Below are positions 6,933 to 13,071 of a DNA stretch of 13,071 nucleotides, in pieces. The position numbers were made by a program, and so were the translations under genes. Origin of the DNA: JADJQU01 sp035490315 (GTDB lineage Bacteria; Planctomycetota; UBA1135; GCA-002686595); the NCBI GenBank assembly GCA_035490315.1, contig DATHET010000222.1:1-13071 (forward strand), written 5' to 3'. Each line of letters begins with the position of its first letter. The first letter of the stretch is position 1. The notes under the pieces were generated by a model. The model saw only the letters and a program-made list of their open reading frames with translations. It made no database searches and was not told the DNA's origin.

Positions 6933-7435
6933 CTGTCCTTGGGGCCTTCGGACTTGTCCTCGGGCTTGGGGAAACGTCCGCTGATGTACTTCTCGAAGGG
7001 CCCGCCGAATACGAGCACCAGCAGAGTCAGTGCCGTTCCGACCAGGGCCGCCGGCCACACTCCGGCTCCGCAGAGAATCCCCAGGGCGGCGGAAATCCAG
7101 ATCGTCGCCGCGGTCGTCAAGCCGTGGACCCGCGTGCCGGTGCTGTCGCGGATGATCACGCCCGCGCCGATGAAACCCACGCCCGTGACGATGCCTTGCA
7201 CCACGCGGCTCACCGCGTCGGCGTGGTTGGCGTTGACTTCGCCATCGAGGGCGGGGTAGATGCCCATGATGCCGAGCGTGAGCAGGGCAGCTCCGAGCGA
7301 GACCAGGGAATGGGTGCGCAGGCCCGCCGGCTTGCCGCGCAATTCGCGGTTGATTCCGAGCACCGAGCCGATGAGCACCGCGCTCGACAGGCGCAGGATG
7401 ACTTCAGACCAGCCGAAGAGGTTGATGAGATCCAC
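6929..7435 (-). CDS. MgtC/SapB family membrane protein, short form
   Basis: This 168-residue integral membrane protein has the MgtC/SapB signature: GINRELRGKPAGLRTHSLVSLGAAL (27-51), QGIVTGVGFIGAGVI (80-94) and VHGLTTAATIWISAALGILCGAG (103-125). About four to five hydrophobic segments occupy residues 12-145. A charged cytoplasmic tail (150-168) follows. It lacks the C-terminal ACT-like domain of Salmonella MgtC, so it resembles the shorter SapB/YhiD group, whose role is not settled (links to magnesium limitation or acid stress in some species). I chose GTG at 7435: a GAGGAG Shine-Dalgarno sits 6 bases upstream, while the open frame back to TTG at 7465 adds residues unlike the family. It lies 34 bases after the amidohydrolase gene, so the two are probably co-transcribed. 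Confidence 0.92.
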   Translation of the reverse strand: MDLINLFGWSEVILRLSSAVLIGSVLGINRELRGKPAGLRTHSLVSLGAALLTLGIMGIYPALDGEVNANHADAVSRVVQGIVTGVGFIGAGVIIRDSTGTRVHGLTTAATIWISAALGILCGAGVWPAALVGTALTLLVLVFGGPFEKYISGRFPKPEDKSEGPKDS

Positions 7436-7469
7436 GGGCGCTCCTCGGTGGCCCGGGCGGGACAAGAAG

Positions 7470-8912
7470 CTATCGCAGTCCGACGAGCCCGCGCACCGAT
7501 TCGATGAGCTTCAGGGAATCGTAGCCAACCCCGTCCTTGAACACGATCTCGACCTTCTCGATGTCGGCGATGGTGGTCGAAGGATCGCCGTGGATCACGA
7601 CGAGGTCCGCGGCCTTGCCCACGGCGAGGGTTCCGATGCGATCCTGCTCGCCGAGGTATTTCGCGCCGTTGGAAGTCGCGATCTGGATCGCTTCCACGGG
7701 AGTGAAACCGGCTTCGACCAGCAACTCGATCTCGCGCTGGTCGCCGAAACCGGGGATCACGCCGCCGTAGCCCGTCGGATCGAGCCCGGCCAGCAACAAG
7801 CCGCCGGCCTTCACGAACTCGCGCTCGAACTGCAGCTCCTTGGCGAACAGAGCCGGCCAGTAGGACTTCGCAGCCCCGGCCGCGGTGCTCTCGCGCCGCT
7901 GGAGGTAGGACTCTTTCGCCTGAGGGCACATCGCGTCGAGGATACGCGCGTCGTTCGGCGCGCGGCCGGGCACGAAAGTCTCGAACACGGGCAGGGTCGA
8001 GGTGATCGCGACGTGGCGCGCGACCAGATCGCGGATCATCTCCTGGACCGGCGCGGAAGCGAGGTCGAGCTTCTCGGCCATCTCGCGCGCCGCTTCCGTC
8101 GTGTTGGGGCAGACTCCGGGCTTTTTCCCCGAGAAGAATTCGGTGTCGACGACCAGGCCGTGCTCGAGGTTGTCGATGCCGATCGCCGCTGCTTCGCGGA
8201 AGCCGATCGATCCGAGGTGGCCGGTGACCTTGACGCCGCGCGCGTGGGCGGCTTTCACCACGGCGGCGAGCTCCTCGGGCGTCATGTGCATGTACGCCTT
8301 GAACGAAGTCGCTCCCGCGTCCATCCAGAATTCCACCATGCGACGCGCGTCCTCGGCGTCGCGCAGCTGGTGCATCTGCGGCGCGAAGGCTCCCTCGCCC
8401 TCGAGGTAGGGGCCGGTGATGCGCATGCTCGGCCCGATCATCTTGCCCTCGTCGATCAGGCGCTTGATCTCGAGGTCGGTGTAGGGCTCGACGCTTCCGG
8501 TGGTGCGCATCGTGGTCACGCCGCCGGCGAGGTAGAGCCTGGGGAAGCTGGTCGCGTGCTCGCCATACATCGGCGGCTGACCGCCGGGCGTCGGGTAGTA
8601 CATGTGCTCGTGCATGCCGACCAAGCCGGGAATGACCGTGAAGCCCGCGAGCTCGAGCACCGTCGCGCCCTGCGGCACCGGCGTCGAAGCGTCGGCGCCG
8701 ATCGCCGTGATTTTTCCACCGGCGAGGATCAAGGTCTGATCCTCGCGCGCCGCCGCGCCAGTTCCGTCGATCACACGCACGTGGCGCAGCGCAACCGTCG
8801 CGGCGTCGACCTTGACGAAGTCCCGCTGCGAGCCCCCACGCTGGCCGCGAGCCTGCGCCGGCGGAGTCAAGGCCAGCGCGAGGCCCAGGAATGCCATCGA
8901 GAGCGAGGCCAC
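7470..8912 (-). CDS. Exported amidohydrolase family protein (imidazolonepropionase-like)
   Basis: This 480-residue metal-dependent hydrolase of the amidohydrolase superfamily has a hydrophobic N-terminal segment (4-17, then PPAQA), suggesting export. An N-terminal beta-domain strand (VALRHVRVIDGTG) leads to the metal motif His101-x-His103 in PGLVGMHEHM. Further likely ligands are Lys205 (SFKAYM), His232 (VTGHLG), His251 (NLEHGL) and Asp378 (AGLDPTG). The end (VGKAADLVVIHGDP) is typical of the superfamily. This pattern is closest to imidazolonepropionase-like or prolidase-like enzymes; the substrate is unknown. It is not a dihydropyrimidinase by motif, so it should not be tied to the pyrimidine genes. 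The start is uncertain: GTG at 8912 has a GAGG Shine-Dalgarno 4-5 bases upstream and a better signal peptide; ATG at 8897 is the alternative. Both sit in a 12-bp hairpin. The MgtC-like gene follows by 34 bases. Confidence 0.88.
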   Translation of the reverse strand: MASLSMAFLGLALALTPPAQARGQRGGSQRDFVKVDAATVALRHVRVIDGTGAAAREDQTLILAGGKITAIGADASTPVPQGATVLELAGFTVIPGLVGMHEHMYYPTPGGQPPMYGEHATSFPRLYLAGGVTTMRTTGSVEPYTDLEIKRLIDEGKMIGPSMRITGPYLEGEGAFAPQMHQLRDAEDARRMVEFWMDAGATSFKAYMHMTPEELAAVVKAAHARGVKVTGHLGSIGFREAAAIGIDNLEHGLVVDTEFFSGKKPGVCPNTTEAAREMAEKLDLASAPVQEMIRDLVARHVAITSTLPVFETFVPGRAPNDARILDAMCPQAKESYLQRRESTAAGAAKSYWPALFAKELQFEREFVKAGGLLLAGLDPTGYGGVIPGFGDQREIELLVEAGFTPVEAIQIATSNGAKYLGEQDRIGTLAVGKAADLVVIHGDPSTTIADIEKVEIVFKDGVGYDSLKLIESVRGLVGLR

Positions 8913-8928
8913 GAGCCCTCGCTCTCGA
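8897..8928 (-). promoter_or_regulatory. Perfect 12-bp hairpin over the amidohydrolase start
   Basis: Arms TCGAGAGCGAGG (8897-8908) and CCTCGCTCTCGA (8917-8928) are perfect complements around an 8-base loop. On the minus strand the GAGG Shine-Dalgarno lies in the first arm, the GTG start (8910-8912) in the loop, and the first base of the ATG start at the foot of the stem. It could limit translation of the amidohydrolase or act as a terminator after the upstream beta-propeller gene; no T tract follows, which favours the first or a Rho-assisted end. Confidence 0.5.
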
Positions 8929-8936
8929 GGGCACGC

Positions 8937-8950
8937 GCTCGCGCGCGAGC
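8937..8950. repeat. 14-bp perfect palindrome downstream of the beta-propeller gene
   Basis: GCTCGCGCGCGAGC is self-complementary over all 14 bases and lies 6 bases past the stop codon of the beta-propeller gene, just before the 12-bp hairpin. It could help end transcription or be a protein site. It is low-complexity GC sequence, so chance is possible. Confidence 0.35.
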
Positions 8951-8956
8951 TCGGCA

Positions 8957-10489
8957 CTATTGGCCGACCGCGAACAGGATCGCGTCGTTGATGGCGTAGA
9001 CCGTTCCGTCGGCGCCGATGGCGGTCGGCGTGTAGGCCTCGAGGACTCCCGCGGTCAAGGTCTTGACCTGGCTCAAGCTGTTCGTCGGGAAGTGCCAGCG
9101 ATACAGCTTGCCGTCCGAGTTGTTGACCAGGGCCGAGTTCGTCGCCACGTCGACCGCGCCCGAGTTGAGGCACCATTCACGCACCGCGTTCGGCGTGCTC
9201 GGCGTCTGATTCGGTGGGTCGGGAGTCGGGCTGATCTTCAGCAGGATCTCCTTCATGATCGTCGCCCCGGTGATCGGGTCGATCTGCGAAGTGTGCGGGT
9301 CGAGCACGGCGATCTTGTTGACTCCATCGCCTCCGATGCCCGCGTAGTTGTTGTACTTCGTCAGCAGCAGGTACGTGGACGTCCCGGTGTATTGAGGCAC
9401 GGCCGAGGACGGGAAGGGCGAGGCCGTGTTGTCCCAGCCGAATGCGCCGGGAATCAAGGTCGTCGTCAACGTCGAGTTGAAGTGCAGCATCCAGCCGCGG
9501 TCGTTGTTGGCCGGGAAGGGATTCTCGAGCACGCCGTAATAGACTTCGCCGTCGGGACCGATCGCGGGAGAAGCCGTGCTGTAGTCGGCGATCCAGGCAT
9601 CCTGACCGGAGCTGGGGTCCTTGAGGCGCACCTTGTAGAGCGGCGCGAGGGTCGTGGAGTTCATTCCGACGAGGTAGCCGACTTCGCTGGTGTCGTGGAA
9701 TGCCGCGTAGACGACCTGACCGTCGAGCGAGATCGCCGGCGCGCAGTTCATCGAGACTTGCGACATGGTCGCGTCGTTGCACGCGGCTCCCGCGGAAATC
9801 CAGGTGCCCACGCCGTTGGGATTCATCCGCGCGAGCCCGCTGAGCAGGCCCGCGGGATTCGGTCCGGTGACCAGGAAGCCGAAGTACAGGTTGCCGCGAG
9901 AATCGCTGGTGATCGGCGTGTTGATCTTGACCACCGTGTTGTAGGTCGAGGGAGCCGCGTTGTAGTTGGCGATGCCGTAGAAGGCCTGGCGGACGACTCC
10001 CGAGGAGGCGATGTCGGCCGAGTAGCGCAGGAGAACCGTGCCGCCGATCGCGGGGGTGGCCAGCGAAAGGTTCGGCGTCAGCGTGCTCGCGCAAGGCGGG
10101 GTCCAGGTCTGCGGAGGCAGCACGTAATCGGTGGTCTGAGTCCAGAGCACCGCGCCGGTCGAGCCCTTGCGGCAATCGATGCGGAACGAGCCGTTGAGTG
10201 TCGTCTTCACGGTGACGATCACGTTGTTGCGCGGCGTGACCAGCGGCGGACCGTAGTGGATGCCGCCTCCGCTCTGCTGCAGATCGAGAGGCGTCTGCCA
10301 GTGGATGTTGTTGATCGGCTGTGAAGCATTCGGCGACAAGGCCGTGTGCTGCGCGTTGTAGCCGAAGCCCGGCCACCCGCGCAGCCAGTAGAGCAGCACG
10401 GAGTCGGTCGATCCCTGTGCACTGAGCAGCAGTCCCAAACCCAGACAGGTTGCGCCGGCCATCGCGGCAATCGAAAGGGTGCGTTTCAT
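8957..10489 (-). CDS. Exported PQQ-like beta-propeller repeat protein, function unknown
   Basis: The 510-residue protein has an N-terminal signal peptide (MKRTLSIAAM..., hydrophobic to about residue 23). The mature part shows repeated beta-propeller strands of the PQQ/WD40-like kind: PLVTPRNNVIV (about 82-92), TPAIGGTVLLRY (145-156), ITSDSRGNLYFGF (193-205), APAISLDGQVVYAAF (250-264), SPAIGPDGEVYYGV (307-320), NNSDGKLYRWHF (456-467) and PTAIGADGTVYAIND (488-502). No alcohol dehydrogenase motifs or CxxCH haem site are visible, so a catalytic quinoprotein is unlikely; a binding or structural propeller fits better. Cysteine pairs (about 106/133 and 237/249) could be disulfides. The ATG is followed by a classic basic signal start and preceded by AGGA at about 7-8 bases; the open frame further upstream adds 32 residues that do not suit a signal peptide. 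The nearest neighbour downstream is the amidohydrolase. Confidence 0.85.
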   Translation of the reverse strand: MKRTLSIAAMAGATCLGLGLLLSAQGSTDSVLLYWLRGWPGFGYNAQHTALSPNASQPINNIHWQTPLDLQQSGGGIHYGPPLVTPRNNVIVTVKTTLNGSFRIDCRKGSTGAVLWTQTTDYVLPPQTWTPPCASTLTPNLSLATPAIGGTVLLRYSADIASSGVVRQAFYGIANYNAAPSTYNTVVKINTPITSDSRGNLYFGFLVTGPNPAGLLSGLARMNPNGVGTWISAGAACNDATMSQVSMNCAPAISLDGQVVYAAFHDTSEVGYLVGMNSTTLAPLYKVRLKDPSSGQDAWIADYSTASPAIGPDGEVYYGVLENPFPANNDRGWMLHFNSTLTTTLIPGAFGWDNTASPFPSSAVPQYTGTSTYLLLTKYNNYAGIGGDGVNKIAVLDPHTSQIDPITGATIMKEILLKISPTPDPPNQTPSTPNAVREWCLNSGAVDVATNSALVNNSDGKLYRWHFPTNSLSQVKTLTAGVLEAYTPTAIGADGTVYAINDAILFAVGQ

Positions 10490-10649
10490 GGAGGTGTCCT
10501 GGATGTCCCTGCGAAGTAAGTCGGTTTTCCGGCGAGCTGGCGCATGCCGGCCCGACATATATGGTACCCGGTAAACTACCGCCATCCTGAACCGGGCGCT
10601 TACCAGGCTCCGCGAGCCTGGAAGGCGGAAAGTCGGCGCGAGCGCTGCC
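10490..10649. promoter_or_regulatory. 160-base intergenic region upstream of the beta-propeller gene
   Basis: This gap lies between two minus-strand genes. Near the deaminase end it holds a hairpin (10603-10621). In the middle is an AT-rich island with the palindrome CATATATG (10556-10563) in otherwise GC-rich DNA, a likely -10 area for the beta-propeller gene, but no matching -35 box is evident. GGTAAACTACC (10570-10580) is a small inverted repeat beside it. I see no recognisable riboswitch or small RNA. Confidence 0.35.
10603..10621 (-). terminator. Possible terminator after the cytosine deaminase gene
   Basis: Perfect 8-bp stem CCAGGCTC / GAGCCTGG with a 3-base loop, 28 bases beyond the deaminase stop codon on the minus strand. 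It is compact and stable but is followed by TAAGCGCCC, not a T tract, so efficient intrinsic termination is doubtful. Confidence 0.45.
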
Positions 10650-11090
10650 TCAAACCCCGATGTCCTCGTTCCACAGCGTGGGGTGGTCGCGGATGAACTC
10701 GCGCATCAAGCTCACGCATTCCGGCGATTCGGCGATCACGAGCTCGACGCCGCGCGAGCGCAACAGGTCCTCGGGTCCCTGGAAGGTCCTGTTCTCGCCG
10801 ATCACGATGCGCGGGACTTTGTAGAGCAGGGCCGCGCCGCTGCACATGTCGCAGGGCGAGAGGGTCGAGTACAGCGTGGCCTTCGCGTAGTCGCTCGCCG
10901 CGAGCCGTCCAGCGTTCTCCAGGCAGTCCATCTCGGCGTGGAGGATCGCGCTGCCGCGCTGGACCCGCCGATTGTGCCCGCGGCCGACGATCCGGCCGTC
11001 GATGACCAGGACGGATCCGATCGGGATTCCGCCCTCGGCAAGTCCGAGCCTGGCTTGTGCGATCGCCGCTTCGAGGAATGGATCGACCAT
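10650..11090 (-). CDS. Cytosine deaminase, yeast Fcy1-like (CDA fold)
   Basis: This 146-residue zinc enzyme of the cytidine/deoxycytidylate deaminase fold probably converts cytosine to uracil in the cytoplasm. Zinc and catalytic residues are His51-Ala-Glu53 (LHAEM) and Cys80/Cys83 (SPCDMC). Residues that bind cytosine in yeast Fcy1, as I recall them, are matched: Asn40 (GHNRR), Phe103 (NRTF), Trp140 and Asp143 in the C-terminal WNEDIG. The segments GGIPIGSVLV, SAILHAEMDCLENAGRL and TLYSTLSPCDMCSGA also track the yeast enzyme closely, and length is similar (yeast 158 aa). The usual bacterial cytosine deaminase, CodA, is an unrelated amidohydrolase. tRNA adenosine deaminase (TadA) is less likely because the C-terminus is Fcy1-like. 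I chose the ATG at 11090; the open frame runs further up but crosses into the permease gene and lacks family sequence. It is divergent from a permease 64 bases away, supporting a salvage or catabolic role. A GGAG lies rather far (about 12 bases) upstream. Confidence 0.88.
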   Translation of the reverse strand: MVDPFLEAAIAQARLGLAEGGIPIGSVLVIDGRIVGRGHNRRVQRGSAILHAEMDCLENAGRLAASDYAKATLYSTLSPCDMCSGAALLYKVPRIVIGENRTFQGPEDLLRSRGVELVIAESPECVSLMREFIRDHPTLWNEDIGV

Positions 11091-11154
11091 GGATGGGGGA
11101 GGCTCCAGAGTTTCACTTGCTCCGGCCTCAAGCGTATCTTCGCCACCCGGCTCC
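11091..11154. promoter_or_regulatory. 64-base divergent promoter region of deaminase and permease
   Basis: The two divergent genes must share this short gap for transcription signals. On the plus strand TTTCAC (11111-11116) and TATCTT (11135-11140) with 18 bases between them form a weak sigma70-like pair. Transcription would then start about 8 bases before the permease ATG, leaving almost no leader, and no Shine-Dalgarno is visible there. I could not place a minus-strand promoter. Confidence 0.35.
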
Positions 11155-12708
11155 ATGCACGACTTGAAGCTCGAGTCCGAAGCCCAGGCGGAGCTTCCGC
11201 CCGACATCGCGTCGAGCCCGCTGTTCAGCGCCGACCTCGCGCCCGTGCCGGCCTCGCGTCGCACCTGGACGACGTACAACTTCGCCGCCCTGTGGATCGC
11301 GATGGCGCACTGCATCCCGACCTACATGATCGCGAGCAGCCTGATCTCCGCCGGAATGAACTGGTGGCAGGCGCTGATGACGGTCGCGCTGGGCAATCTG
11401 ATCGTCCTGATTCCGATCCTGCTCAACGCCCATCCGGGCACGCGCTACGGGATTCCATTTCCCGTCCTCGCGCGGGCTTCGTTCGGCACCAGCGGAGCGA
11501 ACGTGCCGACCATTTTGCGCGCGATCGTCGCCTGCGGTTGGTTCGGGATCCAGTGCTCGATCGGCGGCGAAGCAGTCCGGACTTTCGTCGCTGCCTTGTG
11601 GCCGTCCTTCAACGATCTCGGCGGAGACGCTTCGCTCCTGGGCCTTTCGATTCCGAGCGCCGTGTGCTTCGCGCTGTTCTGGGCCCTCAACCTGTGGATC
11701 ATCTACCGCGGCATGAACGCGGTGCGCGTGTTCGAGAACTGGGCCGCGCCGGTCGTGCTCGTGCTCGCCGCGGGCCTGGTGTGGTGGAGCGTCGATCGCG
11801 CGGGCGGGCTCGGGCCGATTTTCGACGCGCCTTCGAAGCTCGAGACTTTCGGCGAGTTCTGGCCCGTGTTCGTGCCCTCGCTGACGGCGATGATCGGATT
11901 CTGGGCCACGCTTTCGCTGAACATCCCCGACTTCACGCGCTTCGGCCGCGGGCAGAAGGAGCAGATGCTCGGGCAGACGCTCGGACTTCCGACGACGATG
12001 GTCGTGTTCTCCGCGATGGGCGTCCTGGTGACGAGCGCGGCCCAGTCGATCCTGCACGGTGTCGACCCAGGGAAACTCTGGGACCCGCTGTTGATCCTCA
12101 GCCACATCGTCTCGCCGATCGCGCCGCCGGGGATGAGCGAACCGCTGCTGGCTTCGGCGACGACGCGTCTGGTCGTCTCCGTGATCGCGCTCTTCGGCGT
12201 CGTCCTCGCGACCCTGTCGGTGAACATCGCGGCCAACGTGGTCAGCCCCGCGAACGATTTCGCGAACCTCGCGCCGAAGAAGATCTCGTTCCAGACCGGC
12301 GGCTTGATCACGGGCATCGTCGGCATCGCGATCATGCCCTGGAAGCTGCTCGCCAATCCCCAGGCCTACATCTACGAGTGGCTCGTCGGCTACTCCGCTC
12401 TGCTGGGGCCGATCGCCGGGATCATGATCGTCGATTACTGGATCCTGCGCCGGAAAGAGCTCGACGTGCCCGACCTATACCGGACGAAGGGGCGCTACAG
12501 CGGCGTCAATGTCTCGGCGATGATTGCGCTGTGCCTGGGCATCGCGCCAAACGTGCCTGGATTCCTGAAGGCGACGCACGTGATCGGCGGCGAGCGGAAT
12601 TTTTTCGACACGCTCTACACTTTCGCGTGGTTCGTCGGATTCCTGCTCGCCGGGGGGATCTACCTGGCGCTGGAGTCGCCCAGGCGCGCCCGTTCTCGTG
12701 CGAGCTGA
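11155..12708 (+). CDS. NCS1-family nucleobase/hydantoin/allantoin-type permease
   Basis: This 517-residue inner-membrane transporter of the nucleobase:cation symporter-1 family has about 12 membrane segments from residue 40 to 505. Family hallmarks are TYNFAALWIAMAHCIPTYMIAS (TM1), SAGMNWWQAL (65-74), NAHPGTRYGIPFPVLARASFG (91-111), ACGWFGIQ (126-133) and WATLSLNIPDFTRFGRGQ (250-267). Trp129 and Gln133 sit where the hydantoin carrier Mhp1 uses Trp117 and Gln121 to hold its substrate; Trp250 probably matches Mhp1 Trp220. Such proteins use a sodium or proton gradient. The body of the protein looks nearer to the bacterial allantoin/hydantoin branch than to CodB, so the substrate could be cytosine, uracil, hydantoin, allantoin or a dihydropyrimidine. 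Context (deaminase divergent, dihydropyrimidine dehydrogenase subunit 39 bases downstream) favours a pyrimidine. I chose ATG 11155, the first in-frame start giving a normal cytoplasmic N-terminus. Confidence 0.93.
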   Translation: MHDLKLESEAQAELPPDIASSPLFSADLAPVPASRRTWTTYNFAALWIAMAHCIPTYMIASSLISAGMNWWQALMTVALGNLIVLIPILLNAHPGTRYGIPFPVLARASFGTSGANVPTILRAIVACGWFGIQCSIGGEAVRTFVAALWPSFNDLGGDASLLGLSIPSAVCFALFWALNLWIIYRGMNAVRVFENWAAPVVLVLAAGLVWWSVDRAGGLGPIFDAPSKLETFGEFWPVFVPSLTAMIGFWATLSLNIPDFTRFGRGQKEQMLGQTLGLPTTMVVFSAMGVLVTSAAQSILHGVDPGKLWDPLLILSHIVSPIAPPGMSEPLLASATTRLVVSVIALFGVVLATLSVNIAANVVSPANDFANLAPKKISFQTGGLITGIVGIAIMPWKLLANPQAYIYEWLVGYSALLGPIAGIMIVDYWILRRKELDVPDLYRTKGRYSGVNVSAMIALCLGIAPNVPGFLKATHVIGGERNFFDTLYTFAWFVGFLLAGGIYLALESPRRARSRAS

Positions 12709-12725
12709 TCTGCTATCCTGTGCGG

Positions 12726-12741
12726 CCCCGGTGCGACGGGG
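12726..12741 (+). promoter_or_regulatory. Small hairpin covering the Shine-Dalgarno of the preT-like gene
   Basis: CCCCG (12726-12730) can pair with CGGGG (12737-12741) over a 6-base loop. The second arm contains the GGGGA Shine-Dalgarno that ends 5 bases before the ATG at 12748. It could damp translation unless ribosomes arrive from the permease gene. A 5-bp stem in GC-rich DNA can arise by chance. Confidence 0.25.
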
Positions 12742-12747
12742 AACGCA

Positions 12748-13071
12748 ATGCCTGACGGCCTGACCGACGACCGCTCGGAGACGATCTTCGAGGACTTCAA
12801 GGGCGAGTACACGCGCGAGCAGGCGCTGGTCGAGGCCAATCGATGCCTTTTCTGCTCCGACGCGCCGTGCATCCAGGCCTGCCCGACGGAGATCGACATC
12901 CCGCAGTTCATCCGCAAGATCGCTACGGACAACCTGGTCGGATCCGCGCGGACGATCTTCGAGGCGAACATCCTCGGCATGAGTTGCGCGCGCGTCTGCC
13001 CGGTCGAGGTGCTTTGCGTCGGCGCGTGCGTCTACAACCACATGGGCGTTCCGCCGATCCAGATCGGCAAG
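12748..13071 (+). CDS. preT: Dihydropyrimidine dehydrogenase PreT-type subunit, N-terminal part (cut by window end)
   Basis: The first 108 residues of a gene that runs off the window. They form the alpha-helical iron-sulfur domain found at the N-terminus of dihydropyrimidine dehydrogenase and of the bacterial PreT subunit. Cysteines at 33, 36, 41, 45, 80, 84, 90 and 94 have spacing 3-5-4-35-4-6-4, which matches mammalian DPD as I recall it, and the context NILGMSCARVCPVEVLCVGAC closely follows DPD/PreT. The glutamate synthase small subunit shares this fold but not the SDAPCIQACPTEIDIPQFI wording. The reading stops just before the expected LQ motif that gives a cluster ligand. With PreA the complex reduces uracil or thymine to the 5,6-dihydro form using NAD(P)H. 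The ATG has GGGGA 5 bases upstream and follows the permease stop by 39 bases, so co-transcription is likely. A single-chain DPD-like fusion cannot be excluded from this fragment. Confidence 0.88.
   Translation, partial: MPDGLTDDRSETIFEDFKGEYTREQALVEANRCLFCSDAPCIQACPTEIDIPQFIRKIATDNLVGSARTIFEANILGMSCARVCPVEVLCVGACVYNHMGVPPIQIGK

Noticed and set aside
7470..8912. Amidohydrolase as the dihydropyrimidinase of the pyrimidine route
   Set aside because: It carries a probable export signal and imidazolonepropionase/prolidase-like motifs, and is separated from the pyrimidine genes by the beta-propeller gene.
7260..8999. Long plus-strand open frame opposite the amidohydrolase
   Set aside because: It is antisense to a gene with intact metal-site motifs, is highly charged and low-complexity, and shows no recognisable domain.
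10650..11090. Deaminase as tRNA adenosine deaminase TadA
   Set aside because: The zinc motif is shared, but the C-terminal WNEDIG end, the GHNRR segment and the permease/preT context fit Fcy1-type cytosine deaminase better.
10683..12755. Very long open plus-strand frame overlapping the deaminase and permease genes
   Set aside because: Its product is Arg/Ala/Asp-rich with no family features and lies in another frame of the clearly conserved permease; long empty frames are expected in high-GC DNA.
12748..13071. Partial gene as glutamate synthase small subunit (gltD)
   Set aside because: The cysteine spacing and the SDAPCIQACP and LGMSCARVCP wording match dihydropyrimidine dehydrogenase/PreT rather than GltD, though the folds are related.
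1..13071. Mobile element, phage, CRISPR or defence system
   Set aside because: I looked for transposase or integrase motifs, direct repeats with regular spacing and known defence domains on both strands and saw none.

Overview
This is a high-GC bacterial window carrying ordinary, densely packed chromosomal genes. I see no rRNA, tRNA, CRISPR array, transposase, integrase or phage gene, and no stretch over 300 bases without a gene. The exported DUF1579 protein with a 'QDKPKD'-type mature start, the large KatE catalase, the exported amidohydrolase and several GTG starts would fit Planctomycetota or a similar high-GC lineage (Acidobacteriota, Myxococcota). That placement is inference from gene style only.

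Layout, left to right. (1) Positions 12-5355, all minus strand: a small membrane protein (5047-5355) ending in a strong intrinsic terminator; a soluble PAS hybrid histidine kinase (3417-4994); a large-subunit KatE/HPII-type catalase with a C-terminal DJ-1-like domain (993-3263); a ferritin-like protein (376-966); and a small unknown protein (12-335). The last three are tightly spaced and look like one operon for peroxide and iron handling, with the kinase just upstream. (2) Positions 5462-6196, plus strand: a dienelactone-hydrolase-family enzyme with an intact Cys-Asp-His triad. (3) Positions 6267-10489, minus strand: an exported DUF1579 protein, a short MgtC/SapB-type membrane protein, an exported amidohydrolase, and an exported PQQ-like beta-propeller protein. 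(4) Positions 10650 to the window end: a pyrimidine-use locus. A yeast Fcy1-like cytosine deaminase (minus) is divergent, across only 64 bases, from an NCS1-family permease (plus). Closely behind the permease is the N-terminal part of a dihydropyrimidine dehydrogenase PreT-type subunit, cut by the window edge.

Region 4 is the most coherent system. The permease would import cytosine or a related ring, the deaminase would turn cytosine into uracil, and the PreT-type subunit (with an expected PreA partner outside the window) would reduce uracil to dihydrouracil. The bacterial cytosine deaminase usually expected, CodA, is unrelated, so the Fcy1-type enzyme is the notable choice.

At the non-coding level, several inverted repeats sit right at gene starts. 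A perfect 12-bp terminator hairpin abuts the kinase start. A perfect 12-bp hairpin encloses the amidohydrolase start region. A sigma70-like promoter with a 19-bp spacer containing a dyad precedes the DUF1579 gene. Several smaller genes are not assignable beyond family level, and nothing here proves a wholly new system.
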